Below are positions 1-11,007 of a stretch of DNA of 64,000 nt, piece after piece (the first letter of the stretch is position 1; each line of letters begins with the position of its first letter). Under the pieces are notes generated by a model. That model did not search any database. It was not told the DNA's origin and saw nothing but the letters and a program-made list of their open reading frames with translations. Source of the DNA: Larix kaempferi (Eukaryota; Streptophyta; Pinopsida; Pinales; Pinaceae); assembly GCA_027924585.1 (NCBI GenBank), contig BSBM01000321.1, forward strand, positions 551,001 to 615,000, written 5' to 3'. Position numbers and translations under genes: made by a program.

Positions 1-3000
1 TGATTCACCGAATAACTTAATGTCATAGGAGAGGTGAGATGAGTGAGTTAAGATGGTGATTGAGATAATTGTGCAGTGGATAAATGTAATCACCAAAGTA
101 AAATACCGAATGCAATAAGATATGGGATAACGCACGGACACTCGCAGAAACTGAAGGTAAGCCTCTACCTCCCCAGCAACGACTCCAAAAATGTAACTTG
201 TATTTTCCCCAAAAGATGATCCTATACAAGGATGGTAGAGGAGATAGGAAACTAAAGAGGTGACCTAAGAGGGCCTCAATCCCCGGATGGATTAGTTGTC
301 ATGCAAATCGAGGCACTCTTCACTTGGTATCCAAGCCCTTGATAACAATGGGGGAGACCTAGATCAACTCTTGACATGAGAGATCTAACCAAAACACCAT
401 ATCAAACCAGCAAGCTAGATTATGTAAGTTGTAAGGTATGATAAACCCTAGATCTATGGATGAAGTCACAAGGTGAGTTAAGTTTGGATCAAGAGGCTTA
501 AAAGATGTAAATGTTGAACCAATGTGAAAGTACAAGTGACTTATAAGTATGGAAGCTAGATCTAGGATCAAGGCACTAGAAAATGAGAAATATTTATTCT
601 TCCTTGGGAAACGTGTCCAATATAGAAGGTTTAAGATCAAGATGAGGCTATATAGTACCTTTAGATGAAACTTGATGAAGGATATGACAATGTCTTAGCT
701 CACAAGTCAAATCTGGAATCAAACAACTCAGAAAAAATGGCTAAGTTTGGGAGTGCGTTAGGGTAGTAGAACAGTGCCTAGGGATTTGGGCCAGATGGAG
801 TCCACCAAGGGTGACGCCCTTGAGAACCCACTTTGGGCTAGGCCTAAAGAGAAAAACCCAGAAATATTTCACCAAGATTCCAAATTAACTGAGCTAGGGA
901 ATTTAAAAAAAAAATAGCAGCTTAGGGTTTATAGAAGAATTAACAGCAGACTAATGCAATAGATAAATAACTCAAGAAAAACAATGGTACTTACCTCCTG
1001 TGACTTGAAAATTCCAAGTGCAATGATGTTCTGACCCCCTTGAAGCAATTCCAAGTTGATTTGACAGTCTCCAAGATGAAATCGATTTGCCACCAATAGC
1101 TAGTGCGCCCCCCTTCTTGCAGATGATAATCTCAATGAGAATGGATTTACAGAAAGAGAAAGTAAATGGTGCAAGAAGAATAAGATAGCATAAATATTGA
1201 TCAAAGATACAATATAGACTACTCCCTGATTATTTTACTCATCCAGTGAAAAGATCTAGAGAAAACCCACGAAATCCTCCAATGAAGCCGCCCTCCTGCA
1301 AAGCACACACTAAGCCAAAACGTCTAGCATGGATATCTCATCAAACAACAAGGATGTGACAGTATATCAGAGCTACAATCAAGCACAAGAACAATCTATA
1401 ACAAAGGAACAATATTTTTCCAAAAATAATTCTTTATTGCCAGAAATCCAGAGCGAAAAGTCCCTTTACAATGAGGGGGGACTCTTCTTTAAATAGGAAT
1501 GAGAGAGACAAAAACCCTAACCACTTTTTGAATAAGTGATCGAGATTGTAAGATACAACAATTATAATCAACGGCTAATATGAGCCGCAACAATAATACA
1601 TGGATCACTATAAAAGAGGGGGACGTGTTTCCTCAATGATGCCCTCGGGGAGACGTGTGACACAACATGACTAGGAAACACAACATAACACTTTTTTTGG
1701 GGTTCTAGGAGATACTATCTTCACTATACTAATTCCCCAACTAAGTCAAATAATGCATACATCATAAAGTGATAAAAATCACTCGAACGTTTTGTCCCAA
1801 TAATACAATAAAAATCCCCAAATAATAACGGAGGACAATGTGGACCCCACTGAAGCTGTGAACTATGTTGGAAGGTGTGGAATTCATCACATTAACTCTC
1901 TAAAGAAACCTCATGCCATTTCCTTGCCTCATTTTCCCAAATTGGTTTCCTTAGTGACCATTTCTTCCATTTTGTACTACCAAAATATCACATGTAAAAT
2001 AATAAAATGCATGTATCTCTCTTGCAAGTGCCCTGGGCTCCAAACTAACTAGACCAAAAAGTATGGGAGCATGGTAATATGGTAATAATGACTAGTTGGA
2101 CCCCATACTCCTTCTATAGCGCCCTAGGAGAACCAAAATGATCTCAAAATGTGCTGATAGGCCATTTTATATGGAAAATATGCAATAAATTTATAAATTG
2201 ACCATAACCTCATATGCAAGTTCCTAAAACTGATATCTAAGTGTACCAATGAACTTAGAAGGTCCAAATCTAGTAAGGATGAGTGCGCATACGTCATGTG
2301 ACCACTTACCACCTGGATAATCATATGTAACCTCAATCATGCCCAAACAATAAAAATAATGGTATGTAAAGAATAATAATAATAATAATCCATCAAACCA
2401 TCACATGAAACCCATGTCTGATGCATGGAACCATCAAATGGGAAACATAGGACCACAAATAATTAATCTTGAACATCATCGGTCTAACTCATCCCGGATC
2501 CTGCGGTTGACTTAATCAAATTGGGTTGACAAAGGTCAAAACTGATCAAAATAATGACCCAGGCTCAAAGTCACTGATGCTGCAAGTACAAATGGATAAT
2601 ATATGCTCCATTAAATATTTCAATAGCAAAACTAAAGTTTAAAATGGCATTCTATTGGTGATTAAGCAAATATAACATCGAATATAAGTCTAGATTAAAG
2701 CAATCAACTACTAAGAAGAAGACTGTCAAGTGTATACTCATTTTATAGACGTGACCATTTTTCTAGAAATGGGTGAAGGTGGAAAAGACAAGGCTAGGAC
2801 AAGGGGCATACTTTACAACTTCAACATTGTGACACTTCGGATAAAGGGAAAAGGAAGACCACCTAAGCATACGTTGGATAGAAAACACATAAGGAATGGC
2901 GGTGTCTCACAAATGCAATAAGTTGTTTTTGAGGAGTTCCCAGTTAACTTTAGCAAATGTCTACAGCTCACATCCAAGCTTGAATCAAGTTCCATGAGGA

Positions 3001-3841
3001 TCTTTTCTAGAACCACCGTGACTAGGTGGACAATAAACTGTAACTTGAGGTTCTAGGGGACACTTAGAATTAGTTGTCCCTTACTCCATCGCACATCCCA
3101 ACCTGTAGGCTCCGTGAGGAAATAATCATTACATTTCAATCATGACCAGCAGTCTTTAGATTTATCATTTGTTTACCCATTGCTTTTTATCCCTTTGACC
3201 CTTCGTATTTTTCATGTGCTTAGAAGCACAACTAATGGCAGCTTTCATCCAGGGTGCTTTACCTTTCATTTCATAACCCTCTTTTATTTGTGGTTAAAAG
3301 CACACTTTATTCTCATTTTATCATGGGCTTGGACTTTCAGAAGATATAACAATGAATCACATAATGCATATAATGATGGTAGAACAATTTGCTTCAAGTT
3401 TTACCTGACACAAATCAGCAAACTAGGGGGAAACATCCAAACTTCAGGGGCAACCAACCAAAGAGGTCAAGGCTTCAAAAACCAACTCACCTAAGCTCAA
3501 GAACCAACACCACCGAGTTCTCCTGGCCCAGAAGGATCAAGGCTTCGGCAAATTCTGTTGCACAACTCAGAGCCGAGACACATAACAACAAGGAGTCTAT
3601 CCAACATAGAGGCATAAGTGGGGAAGTCCTCAATATCACAGGAATAAGGTGTAATTCGGGACACAACCAAGAATGGATGGTAATGGATGGACAGGGAAAA
3701 TGACAAGTGATGCCATAACTATCAAGCCATAAATGGTGGGAATGACCAAGTCCATACTACTAAGAGGGTGAGACCAATTGGTATACGCAAGAATTTCTAA
3801 TTCCATGCAATTAAATCACTTCTATTATAAACAATCAACCA

Positions 3842-3872
<31 letters not shown>

Positions 3873-3880
3873 GCTATATA

Positions 3881-3921
<41 letters not shown>

Positions 3922-4332
3922 CCATATCATGACCACTAAATACCCAATCAAGATACTAAGATAAGTAAAGGAGCACAACATAGATATCCAATGCACAACC
4001 ATATACCTACTAGGTCATATACATGTATCCATCATCTGAACCATCAACTGTAACTGGAACATTGATGTTGCATAACTCTAGGCATTGTCATCACACTACT
4101 CTATATGGAAGAAAATGGCTACCTTGGTCATCAAATATTGGGTCATGAGGCTCAATCATGGCATAAGGCTGCAATGTATCTGATACGGGTCTCCTGAAAA
4201 TATGAGTGATCATAGAATAACTGCTCATCATTTTTCGATATCATGCACCTCATAGAAAAAGGATTAGCTCAAAAAAGTATTGCAATCTGGTCTGACGACA
4301 TGGTAGCCCTGTCTACTATGGACGTGATAACA
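1..4332 (-). repeat. LTR of the LARD-like element (3' LTR in minus orientation)
   Basis: Homologous to 6962-10877 along its length up to about 3975, and to 28885-31030 beyond that point. On the minus strand it begins with TGTTATCACG at 4332. Homology to the third copy ends at this base, which supports a true LTR edge. The base-1 end (plus-strand TGATTCACC) pairs with TGATGCACC at 6962. A minus-strand TATA-like TATTTAAAG lies near 1488-1496 and is kept in all copies. Open frames inside are not conserved between copies and are not called as genes. Confidence 0.75.
3841..3919. repeat. Microsatellite: (CATA)n then (TA)n
   Basis: A run of about seven CATA units is followed by about sixteen TA units inside the left LARD LTR. 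The corresponding place in the right LTR (near 10,803-10,822) has a short CA/TA run instead, so the expansion happened after the LTRs diverged. Confidence 0.9.
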
Positions 4333-4860
4333 TCTGGCTCTAGCTGGGACAAGTGCTCTGCTGAATAGAGCGCTTGAGAACCTTAGAATCTCTGGTCCTC
4401 ATCACTTTGCTACACGTATCCTCGAACATGCACTCTAGCTTTGCATCATCTTCAAAATGTGTGTCTATCATCTGCAAAATGCAAAGCGTTATACCAAACT
4501 CACAAGCTGGTTGTCAATAACCCTTATATATACAAAAAAATCAATACTATAAAGAAAATGCTGAAAGTGAACTACTTATCTAGTAACAAAAATGAAACAT
4601 TTATTTTATTATGCTTTTGCGTGCAGGAAACAAAAAAGGACAATACTCAGGACAGACATCCAGACTTAATGAGAAGGCTAAAGAAGAAAATTGCCAAACT
4701 CAATGGCACAAGTGACTAACTACTGCTCAAGTGATCTTATTTGGTTCCTACCTACCCTAACATAACCAGTCAGACAAGTTCTAAGTACAATCATAAATCC
4801 AATGTAACCACTTGCTGAACGGATCAATTGGTATTTCTTTACAGTTAATAATACAACAAG

Positions 4861-5607
4861 TCAAAGATGGTTTGGAAGTAATGTGAATGAAAATTGATGC
4901 CAATCTAACTTGCTGTTTGAGATGTGGATAGTACGAAATGAATTATGCCAGGGTTGGGACTGTTTTTTACAACCTTCTCCCATCAAGATACTGATAGGAT
5001 CATGAAAATAATGCAAGTCTAGAATTGATGGAAGAACATAATATGACACACGATTCAACCCTCCTAATTTATTCTTTGCTTCCTCATCTACCTGACTAGG
5101 ACAATTAATTCTTTTCACTCTAGGAATGATGTACAAACTAAGAAGGGATTAATTGTGAAATAAAATTGAGACCGAGATTAGCCCCACTTGTTGTTCAAAA
5201 ATGGAGAAACGATGAAATCAATCTTTATATACATTTTCCAGCCACCAACGAGAAGGATTGAAAAATTGAAAAATGTTATTAATCAAAGATGACTAAAAAG
5301 GGAAATGAAGTGATTTATCTCCGATTATGTGACGATGCTTAGACTTCTGAGTGAAAATATCAACTATAAAATCTTGACTAGAACACAAACCCATACAAGG
5401 AAACTCCAAAAGATGGGATGGGAGGGTGGATTGAAAATATGTAATTTCTCCCAGATGTCTTGGAAAGGTTGACCCTAGAATCTGTGAAAAGGGAAAGGTT
5501 CTCAAATCACTAATGCTTTTGATTTTAGGAATGATTTCAAAAATCAAAACAAGATCAGTATAATGATCTTCCTCATTGCGATTGCTTAAACACAAGCATT
5601 GAATCAA
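4861..5607 (-). other. Degraded minus-strand open stretches downstream of the gag-like frame
   Basis: Two minus-strand open stretches (5293-5607, 104 codons; 4861-5136, 91 codons) follow the gag-like frame in the LARD internal region. They could be the decayed rest of a longer coding region. I recognise no protease, RT, integrase or envelope motif in either. Codon 1 of each is arbitrary. The flanking 4333-4860 shows no frame or motif I can interpret. Treat this as the unassigned 3' half of the internal region. Confidence 0.3.
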
Positions 5608-5820
5608 GTTATGATGATCAAGGATTGACTGGGGAAAAATATCAAGACTAGATGAGTTAAGTGAAGGATTGTTTGCGATCTTCCCATAATCAGTTAGACA
5701 TTGAATTGGGAATTCTATTAATGAAAGTTCTTCATCACTTTGATTTACTAACCCATCATCATCATGAGAATACCCATAAGTTGATTTATCATTAAGTTCA
5801 TGTGATGATAATTTATCAAG

Positions 5821-6830
5821 TTACGTATCAATAAACTCATTAACAACCACTTGATCATTTTCATAAATTCGATCTCTAAACACACAATGATCAGATGAAT
5901 TTGTTTCAAAAGAAATTTGGTTGTCCCCATTTTCTTCTTCTTCAATATCATGATAAAAAATATCGCCAATTACCCAAGGATTCTGAAAAGGCATCTCAAG
6001 AGCATCTTCAAAGGACTCATTAATTGAAGACTCAACCATGGATGATTCTTGATGGAAATCATTGGTATCCTCCTCTTCTGTGACTTCTTCAGGTAATGAT
6101 GACAATATTTTGATAAGTTTCCCTCTTATGTCAATATTGAGGCAATAATCCCGAGGAGTTGAAATTTGCTCACTACCATACATTACTTTCTCATGAGACT
6201 TTGTTGGATCAAGAGAAGAGGAATCAATTTGATAAGGAAATTCGTTCGTTAATTCATTATTAGTATCCTGATCATCTTCATCAAGTCTATTTTCATCAAG
6301 ACAATCATCGTCTGGTTTCCCTTCAAAAGATGCATCAGTCGTTTCCTTCCATTCTCTTACTAGCAATTGTTGGAACATGTCATACCCAGTGATGGATCCC
6401 GGTGTTAGATGATCAAACCACACCTGAGAATCGCCCTCTAGGGATGAGTCAAGATCCTTCATTGAATCATCCTCCTTGGTTGTTCCTAGACTATCCATAT
6501 AATTCTAGAGATCATACAGATGTTTTATAATTGAAACAACATTGCTTCCATCAAAACAGGGTAATCTTTGATTATATTTTTCTGGAATAGGATGAGGTTC
6601 CCCATATATTTCAGAGAATTCAAAGGGAGATGGCTTGGCTTGTTTTGTAACTTCCCTGGCTCTTCTGCTAGGGTTTCGGTTTGATCTAATTGGCCTACTT
6701 AGGATGCTTGGATGTGGAAAATAGTGGGTATCATAAATTTCTTGATATGTAGGTTCATACCCATAGGTATATTCACAATTATCCTCATACCGAAATCTTG
6801 AATTTCTTTCATTATACTCTTTTAATTATT
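5821..6830 (-). pseudogene. gag-like polyprotein remnant of the LARD-like element
   Basis: A minus-strand frame runs from about 6830 to 5821 with one internal TAG at 6505-6507; the part after the stop is 225 codons. Just after that stop comes the block EGDSQVWFDHLTPGSITGYD followed by a Phe-rich helix ending in VREW. This matches the core of plant retrotransposon gag domains (a Trp-containing helix, then LPPGSI-like, then a loading helix). The rest is strongly acidic (repeated D, E, N and S) and has no CCHC zinc knuckle. The N-terminal part is Tyr- and Pro-rich. No methionine opens the upstream part in this frame, so the original start is unknown. The stop fits CAG to TAG decay. A structural role is inferred from the gag core alone. 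Confidence 0.6.
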
Positions 6831-6928
6831 TTGTGGCCTGTAGAAGTCACGGAGAATATCTGGTTCCATTATGAATTAAAAATTTAAGACTCCCCGGTGG
6901 AGTCTATATAAGTGTTCGCCAGTGGAGT

Positions 6929-6946
6929 CGCATTCTGGAGTCACCA
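6929..6946 (-). promoter_or_regulatory. Candidate primer-binding site of the LARD-like element
   Basis: On the minus strand, about 15 bases beyond the inferred LTR end, the sequence reads TGGTGACTCC and a second GCGACTCCACTGG follows. This resembles the TGGCGACTCC-type primer site of plant Tat/Ogre elements, which use tRNA-Arg. The spacing is larger than usual and the match is short, so this is tentative. Confidence 0.35.
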
Positions 6947-6961
6947 GGTCAACCACAAAGT

Positions 6962-9900
6962 TGATGCACCAAATATGTCATAGGAGAGGTGAGATGAGTG
7001 AGTTAATATGGTGATTGAGATATTTGTGCAATGGATAAATGCAATGACCAAAGTAAAAGAAGGATAACGCACATACACTCATAGACACCGAAGGTAAGCC
7101 TCTACCTCCCCAGAAACAACGCCAAAAATTTTATCACGCAACTTGTAGTTGCCCCAAAAGATGATCATATACAAGGATGGTAGAGGATATAGGAAAATAA
7201 AGAGGTGACCTAAGAGGACCTTGATCCCCAGATCGATTGGTTGTCACGCCAATCGAGGCACTCTTCACTTTATGCTATCCAAGCCCTTGATAACAATGGG
7301 GGCGACCCAGATCAACTCTCGATGGGAGAGATCTAACCAAAACACCATATCAAACTAGCAAGATAGAGTACGTAAGGTGTAAGGTATGATAAACCCTAGA
7401 TCTATGGATGAAGTCACAAGGTGAGTTAAGTTTGGATCAAGAGGCTTAAAAGATGTAAATGTTGACCCAATGTGAAAGTACAAGTGACTTATAAGTATGG
7501 AAGCTAGATCTAGGATCAAGGAACTAGAAAATGAGAAAGATTTATTATGCCTTGGGAAACGTATCCAAGGTAGAAGTATTAAGATCAAGATGAGACTATC
7601 TAGTACCTCTAGATGAGACTTGGTGAAGAATATGACGATCCCTTAGCTCACAAGTCAAAACCGACATCAAACAACCTAGAAAAAATGGCTAAGTCTAGGA
7701 GTGTGCTAGGGTAGTAGAACAGTGCCTGGGTATTTGTGCCATATGGAGTCCACCAAGGGTGACGCCCTTGAGAACTCACTTTGAGCTAGGCATAAAGAGA
7801 AAACCCAAAAATATTTCTCCAAGATTCCAAATTAAATGAGCTAGGGAATTTTTAGAAAAAGTAGCAGCTTGCGGTTTATAGAAGAAGTAGCAGTAGACTA
7901 ATGGAATAGATAAATAACTCAATAAAAACAATGGTACTTACCTCCTGTGAGTTATAGATGCAAAGCACAATGATGTTCCGACCCCCTCGAAGTAATTCCA
8001 AGTTGATTTGACAATCTCCAAGATGAAATCGATTTGCCTCCAACAGCTAGTGAGCCCCCCTTCCTGCAAATGACAATCTCAATGAGAATTTATTTACGGA
8101 AAGAGAAATTAAATGGTGCAAGAATAATTAGATAGCATAAATATTAATCAAAGATACAATATAGAATACTCCATGATTAGTTTACTCATCCAGTGAATAG
8201 ATCCGAAGAAAACCCACGAAATCCTCCAATGAAGTTTCCCTCTTGCAGAGCACACACTAAGCCAAAACGCCTAGCATGGATATCTCATCAAAAAACAAGG
8301 ATGTGTCAGGCTATCAGAGCTACAATCAAGCACAATAACAATCTATAATAAAGGTACAATATTTTTCCCAAAATAATTCTTTATTTCCAGAAATCCATAG
8401 CCAAAAGTCCCTTTACAATGAGGGGGGGCTCTTCTTTAAATAGGAATGAGAGAGACCAAAACCATAACCAATTTTTGAATGATTGGTTGATATCATACGA
8501 TACAACAATGATAATCAATGGCTAAGATGAGCCGGAACAATAATACATGGATCACTCTAAGAAAGGGGTATGTGTTTCCTCAATGACGCCCTAGGGGGGA
8601 TGTGTGGCCCAACATGACTAGGAAACACAACACAACACTTTGTTGGGGGGGGTCTAGGAGATACTATCTTCACTATACTAATGCCCCAACTACACCAAAT
8701 AATGCATACATCATAAAGTGATAAAAAACACTAGGACGTTTTGTCCCAATAATACAATAAAAACCCCCAAATAATAACCCGAAGGACAATGTGGACCCCA
8801 CTGAAGCTGTGAATTGTGTCAGAAGGTGTGGGATGCATCAAAATAAATCACTAACAAAAAATCATGCCATTTCCTTGCCTCATTTTCCCAAATCGACTTC
8901 CTTAGTGACCATTTCTTCCATTTTGTACTGCCAAAATATCACCTGTAAAATAATAAAAATGCTTGTGTTTCTCTGCCAAGTACCCCGAGCACCAAATTGA
9001 CTGCACCAAAATGTATGAGAGCATGGCATCATGGTAATAACGACGGGCCGGACCCCATAATCCCTCTATAGCGCCCTAGGAGAACCAAAATGATCTCAAA
9101 ATGTGCTAACATGCTATTTTATATGACAAATATGCAATAAAGTGATAAAATGACCATAACCTCATCTGCAATTGCTTGAAACTAATATCTAAGTGTACCA
9201 ATGAACTCTGAGGGTCCAAATCTAGTAAGTATGAGTACTCATATGTCATGTGACCACTTGGATAATCATCTGTAAGCTCAACCATGCCCAGACAATAAAA
9301 ATAATGGTCTGTAAATAATAATAATAAAAATCCATCAAACCATCACATGAAAACTCTGTCTGATGCATGGAACCATCAAATGGGCACCATAAGACCACAA
9401 ATAATCAATCTCGAACATCATTGGTCCAACTCATCTCGGATTTTTCAGTTGACTTGATCAAACTGGGTTGACCAAGGTAAAAACTGATCAAAATAATGAC
9501 CCAGGATCAAACTGACTGATGCTGCAAGTGAAAATGGATAAGATATTCTCCTTTAAATATTTCAATAGAGAAACTAAAGTATAAAATGGCATTCTACTGG
9601 CAATTAAGAAAATATAACATCAAATATAAGTCTAGATTAAAGCAATCAACTACTAAGAAGAAGACTCTCAAGTGTATACTCATTTTATGGATGTGACCAT
9701 TTTGCTAGAAATGGGTGAAGGTGGAAAAGGTAAGGCTAGGACAAGGGGCGGAATTTACAACTTCAACACTGTGACACTTCAGATAAAGGGAAAAGGAAGA
9801 CCATCTAAGCATACATTGGATAGAAAATGCACAAGGAATGATAGTGTATCACAAATGGAATAAGATGTTTTTGAGGAGTGCCCATTCAACTTTAACAAAT

Positions 9901-10877
9901 GTCTACAGCTCACATCAAAGCTTGATTCAAGCTCCGTGAGGATCTTTCCTAGAACCACCGTGACTGGGTGCACAGTAAACCGTAACTTGAGGTTCTAGGG
10001 GACACTTAGAATTAGTTGTCCCTTACTCCATCGCACATCCCAACCTGTAGGCTCCGTGAGGAAATAATCATTACATTTCAATCATGGCCAACATTCTTTA
10101 GATTTAGCATTTGTTTACCCATTGATTTTTAGGCCTTTAATCCTTCGTATTTTGCACGTGCTTAGAAGAACAACTAATTGCATCTTTCATCCATGGTGCT
10201 TAACATTTCATTTCATAACCCTCTTTTATTTGTGCTTAAAATCACAGTTTATTTTCATTTTATCATGGGCTTGAAATTTTAGAAGATATAGCAATGAATC
10301 ACATAATGCATGTAATGATGGTAGAACAATTTGCTTCAAGTTTTAGCTGACACAACTTGGGAAACTAGGGGGGAACATCCACAATCAGGACCAAACATTG
10401 GGGGAAACCAACCATAGAGGTTAAGGCTTCAAAAACCAACTCACCTAAGCTCAGGAACCAATACCAGTGGGTTCTGCTGGCCCAGAAGGATCAAGGCTTC
10501 GACAAGTTCTGTTACACAACTCAAAGTCAAGACACATAACAACAGGGAGTCTATCCAACATAGAGGCATAAGTGGGGAAGTCCTCAATATCACAAGCATA
10601 AAGTGTAAGACGGGACACAACCAAGAACGGATGGTAACAGATGGACAAGGAAAATGACAAGTGATGTCATAACTAGCAAGCCATAAATGGTGGGAATGAC
10701 CAAGTCCATACTACTAAGAGGGTGAGACCAATGAGTATTGGCACACGAATTTATAATTCCAAGCAATTAAATCACTTCTATTCTAAACAGTCAACCAATA
10801 ACCACACACACACACACATATATATCGCCAGATCATGACCATGAAATACCCAATCAAGCTACTAAGATAGGTAAAAT
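6962..10877 (-). repeat. LTR of the LARD-like element (5' LTR in minus orientation), truncated
   Basis: This is a direct repeat of 1 to about 3975. It opens with TGATGCACC at 6962, matching base 1. It follows the left copy until about 10,877, where the sequence changes abruptly into the tail of the Ty3/gypsy internal region. The last 400 or so bases, which hold the transcription-start side of the LTR, are missing, so this copy could not now act as a normal 5' LTR. Small indels separate it from the left copy throughout. Confidence 0.75.
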
Positions 10878-11007
10878 AGTGGAAGCACCTTAGCCCAGAA
10901 GAGGGGATTTGGAGAGTAGTATGCAGGCAGCATACCCAACTCTGTTTCAAGAACACTCAAGGAGTGATTAGCCAACATCGAGGACGATGTTGAGACTTAA
11001 GGGGGGG
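10878..11007 (+). pseudogene. Tail of a second chromovirus copy: chromodomain end plus polypurine tract
   Basis: Matches 20369-20505 nearly base for base, including the SPEEATW chromodomain end, the stop region and the AAGGGGGGG polypurine tract. A deletion of about 7 bases lies near 10,903. It abuts the truncated LARD LTR at 10,877/10,878 over a very short shared sequence. This shows that a neighbouring element copy once shared the 11008-15624 LTR. Confidence 0.85.

Larger units (their letters stand above)
1..10877 (-). mobile_element. LARD-like non-autonomous LTR retrotransposon, right end truncated
   Basis: The blocks at 1-4332 and 6962-10877 are direct repeats of each other, alike at roughly nine bases in ten with small indels. 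A unique stretch of about 2.6 kb lies between them. This is the plan of a large retrotransposon derivative: very long LTRs, short internal region, no pol. Orientation is minus because the internal gag-like frame reads on the minus strand. In minus orientation the LTR begins TGTTRTCAC and ends in CA. The LTR start is fixed independently by a third copy (ending at 31030), where homology stops at the same base. The outer part of the right LTR, about 400 bp, was lost at the 10,877 junction. The left LTR starts at base 1 and may or may not be complete. No target duplication can be checked. Assignment to the LARD class is inference from architecture. Confidence 0.75.

Noticed and set aside
3180-3706. 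Plus-strand frames in the left LARD LTR (104 codons each).
   Set aside because: Not preserved in the homologous LTR at 10,100-10,660 or in the third copy.
4861-5607. An envelope-like gene in the LARD internal region.
   Set aside because: No signal peptide, membrane segment or cleavage motif is visible; the frames are short and unrecognised.
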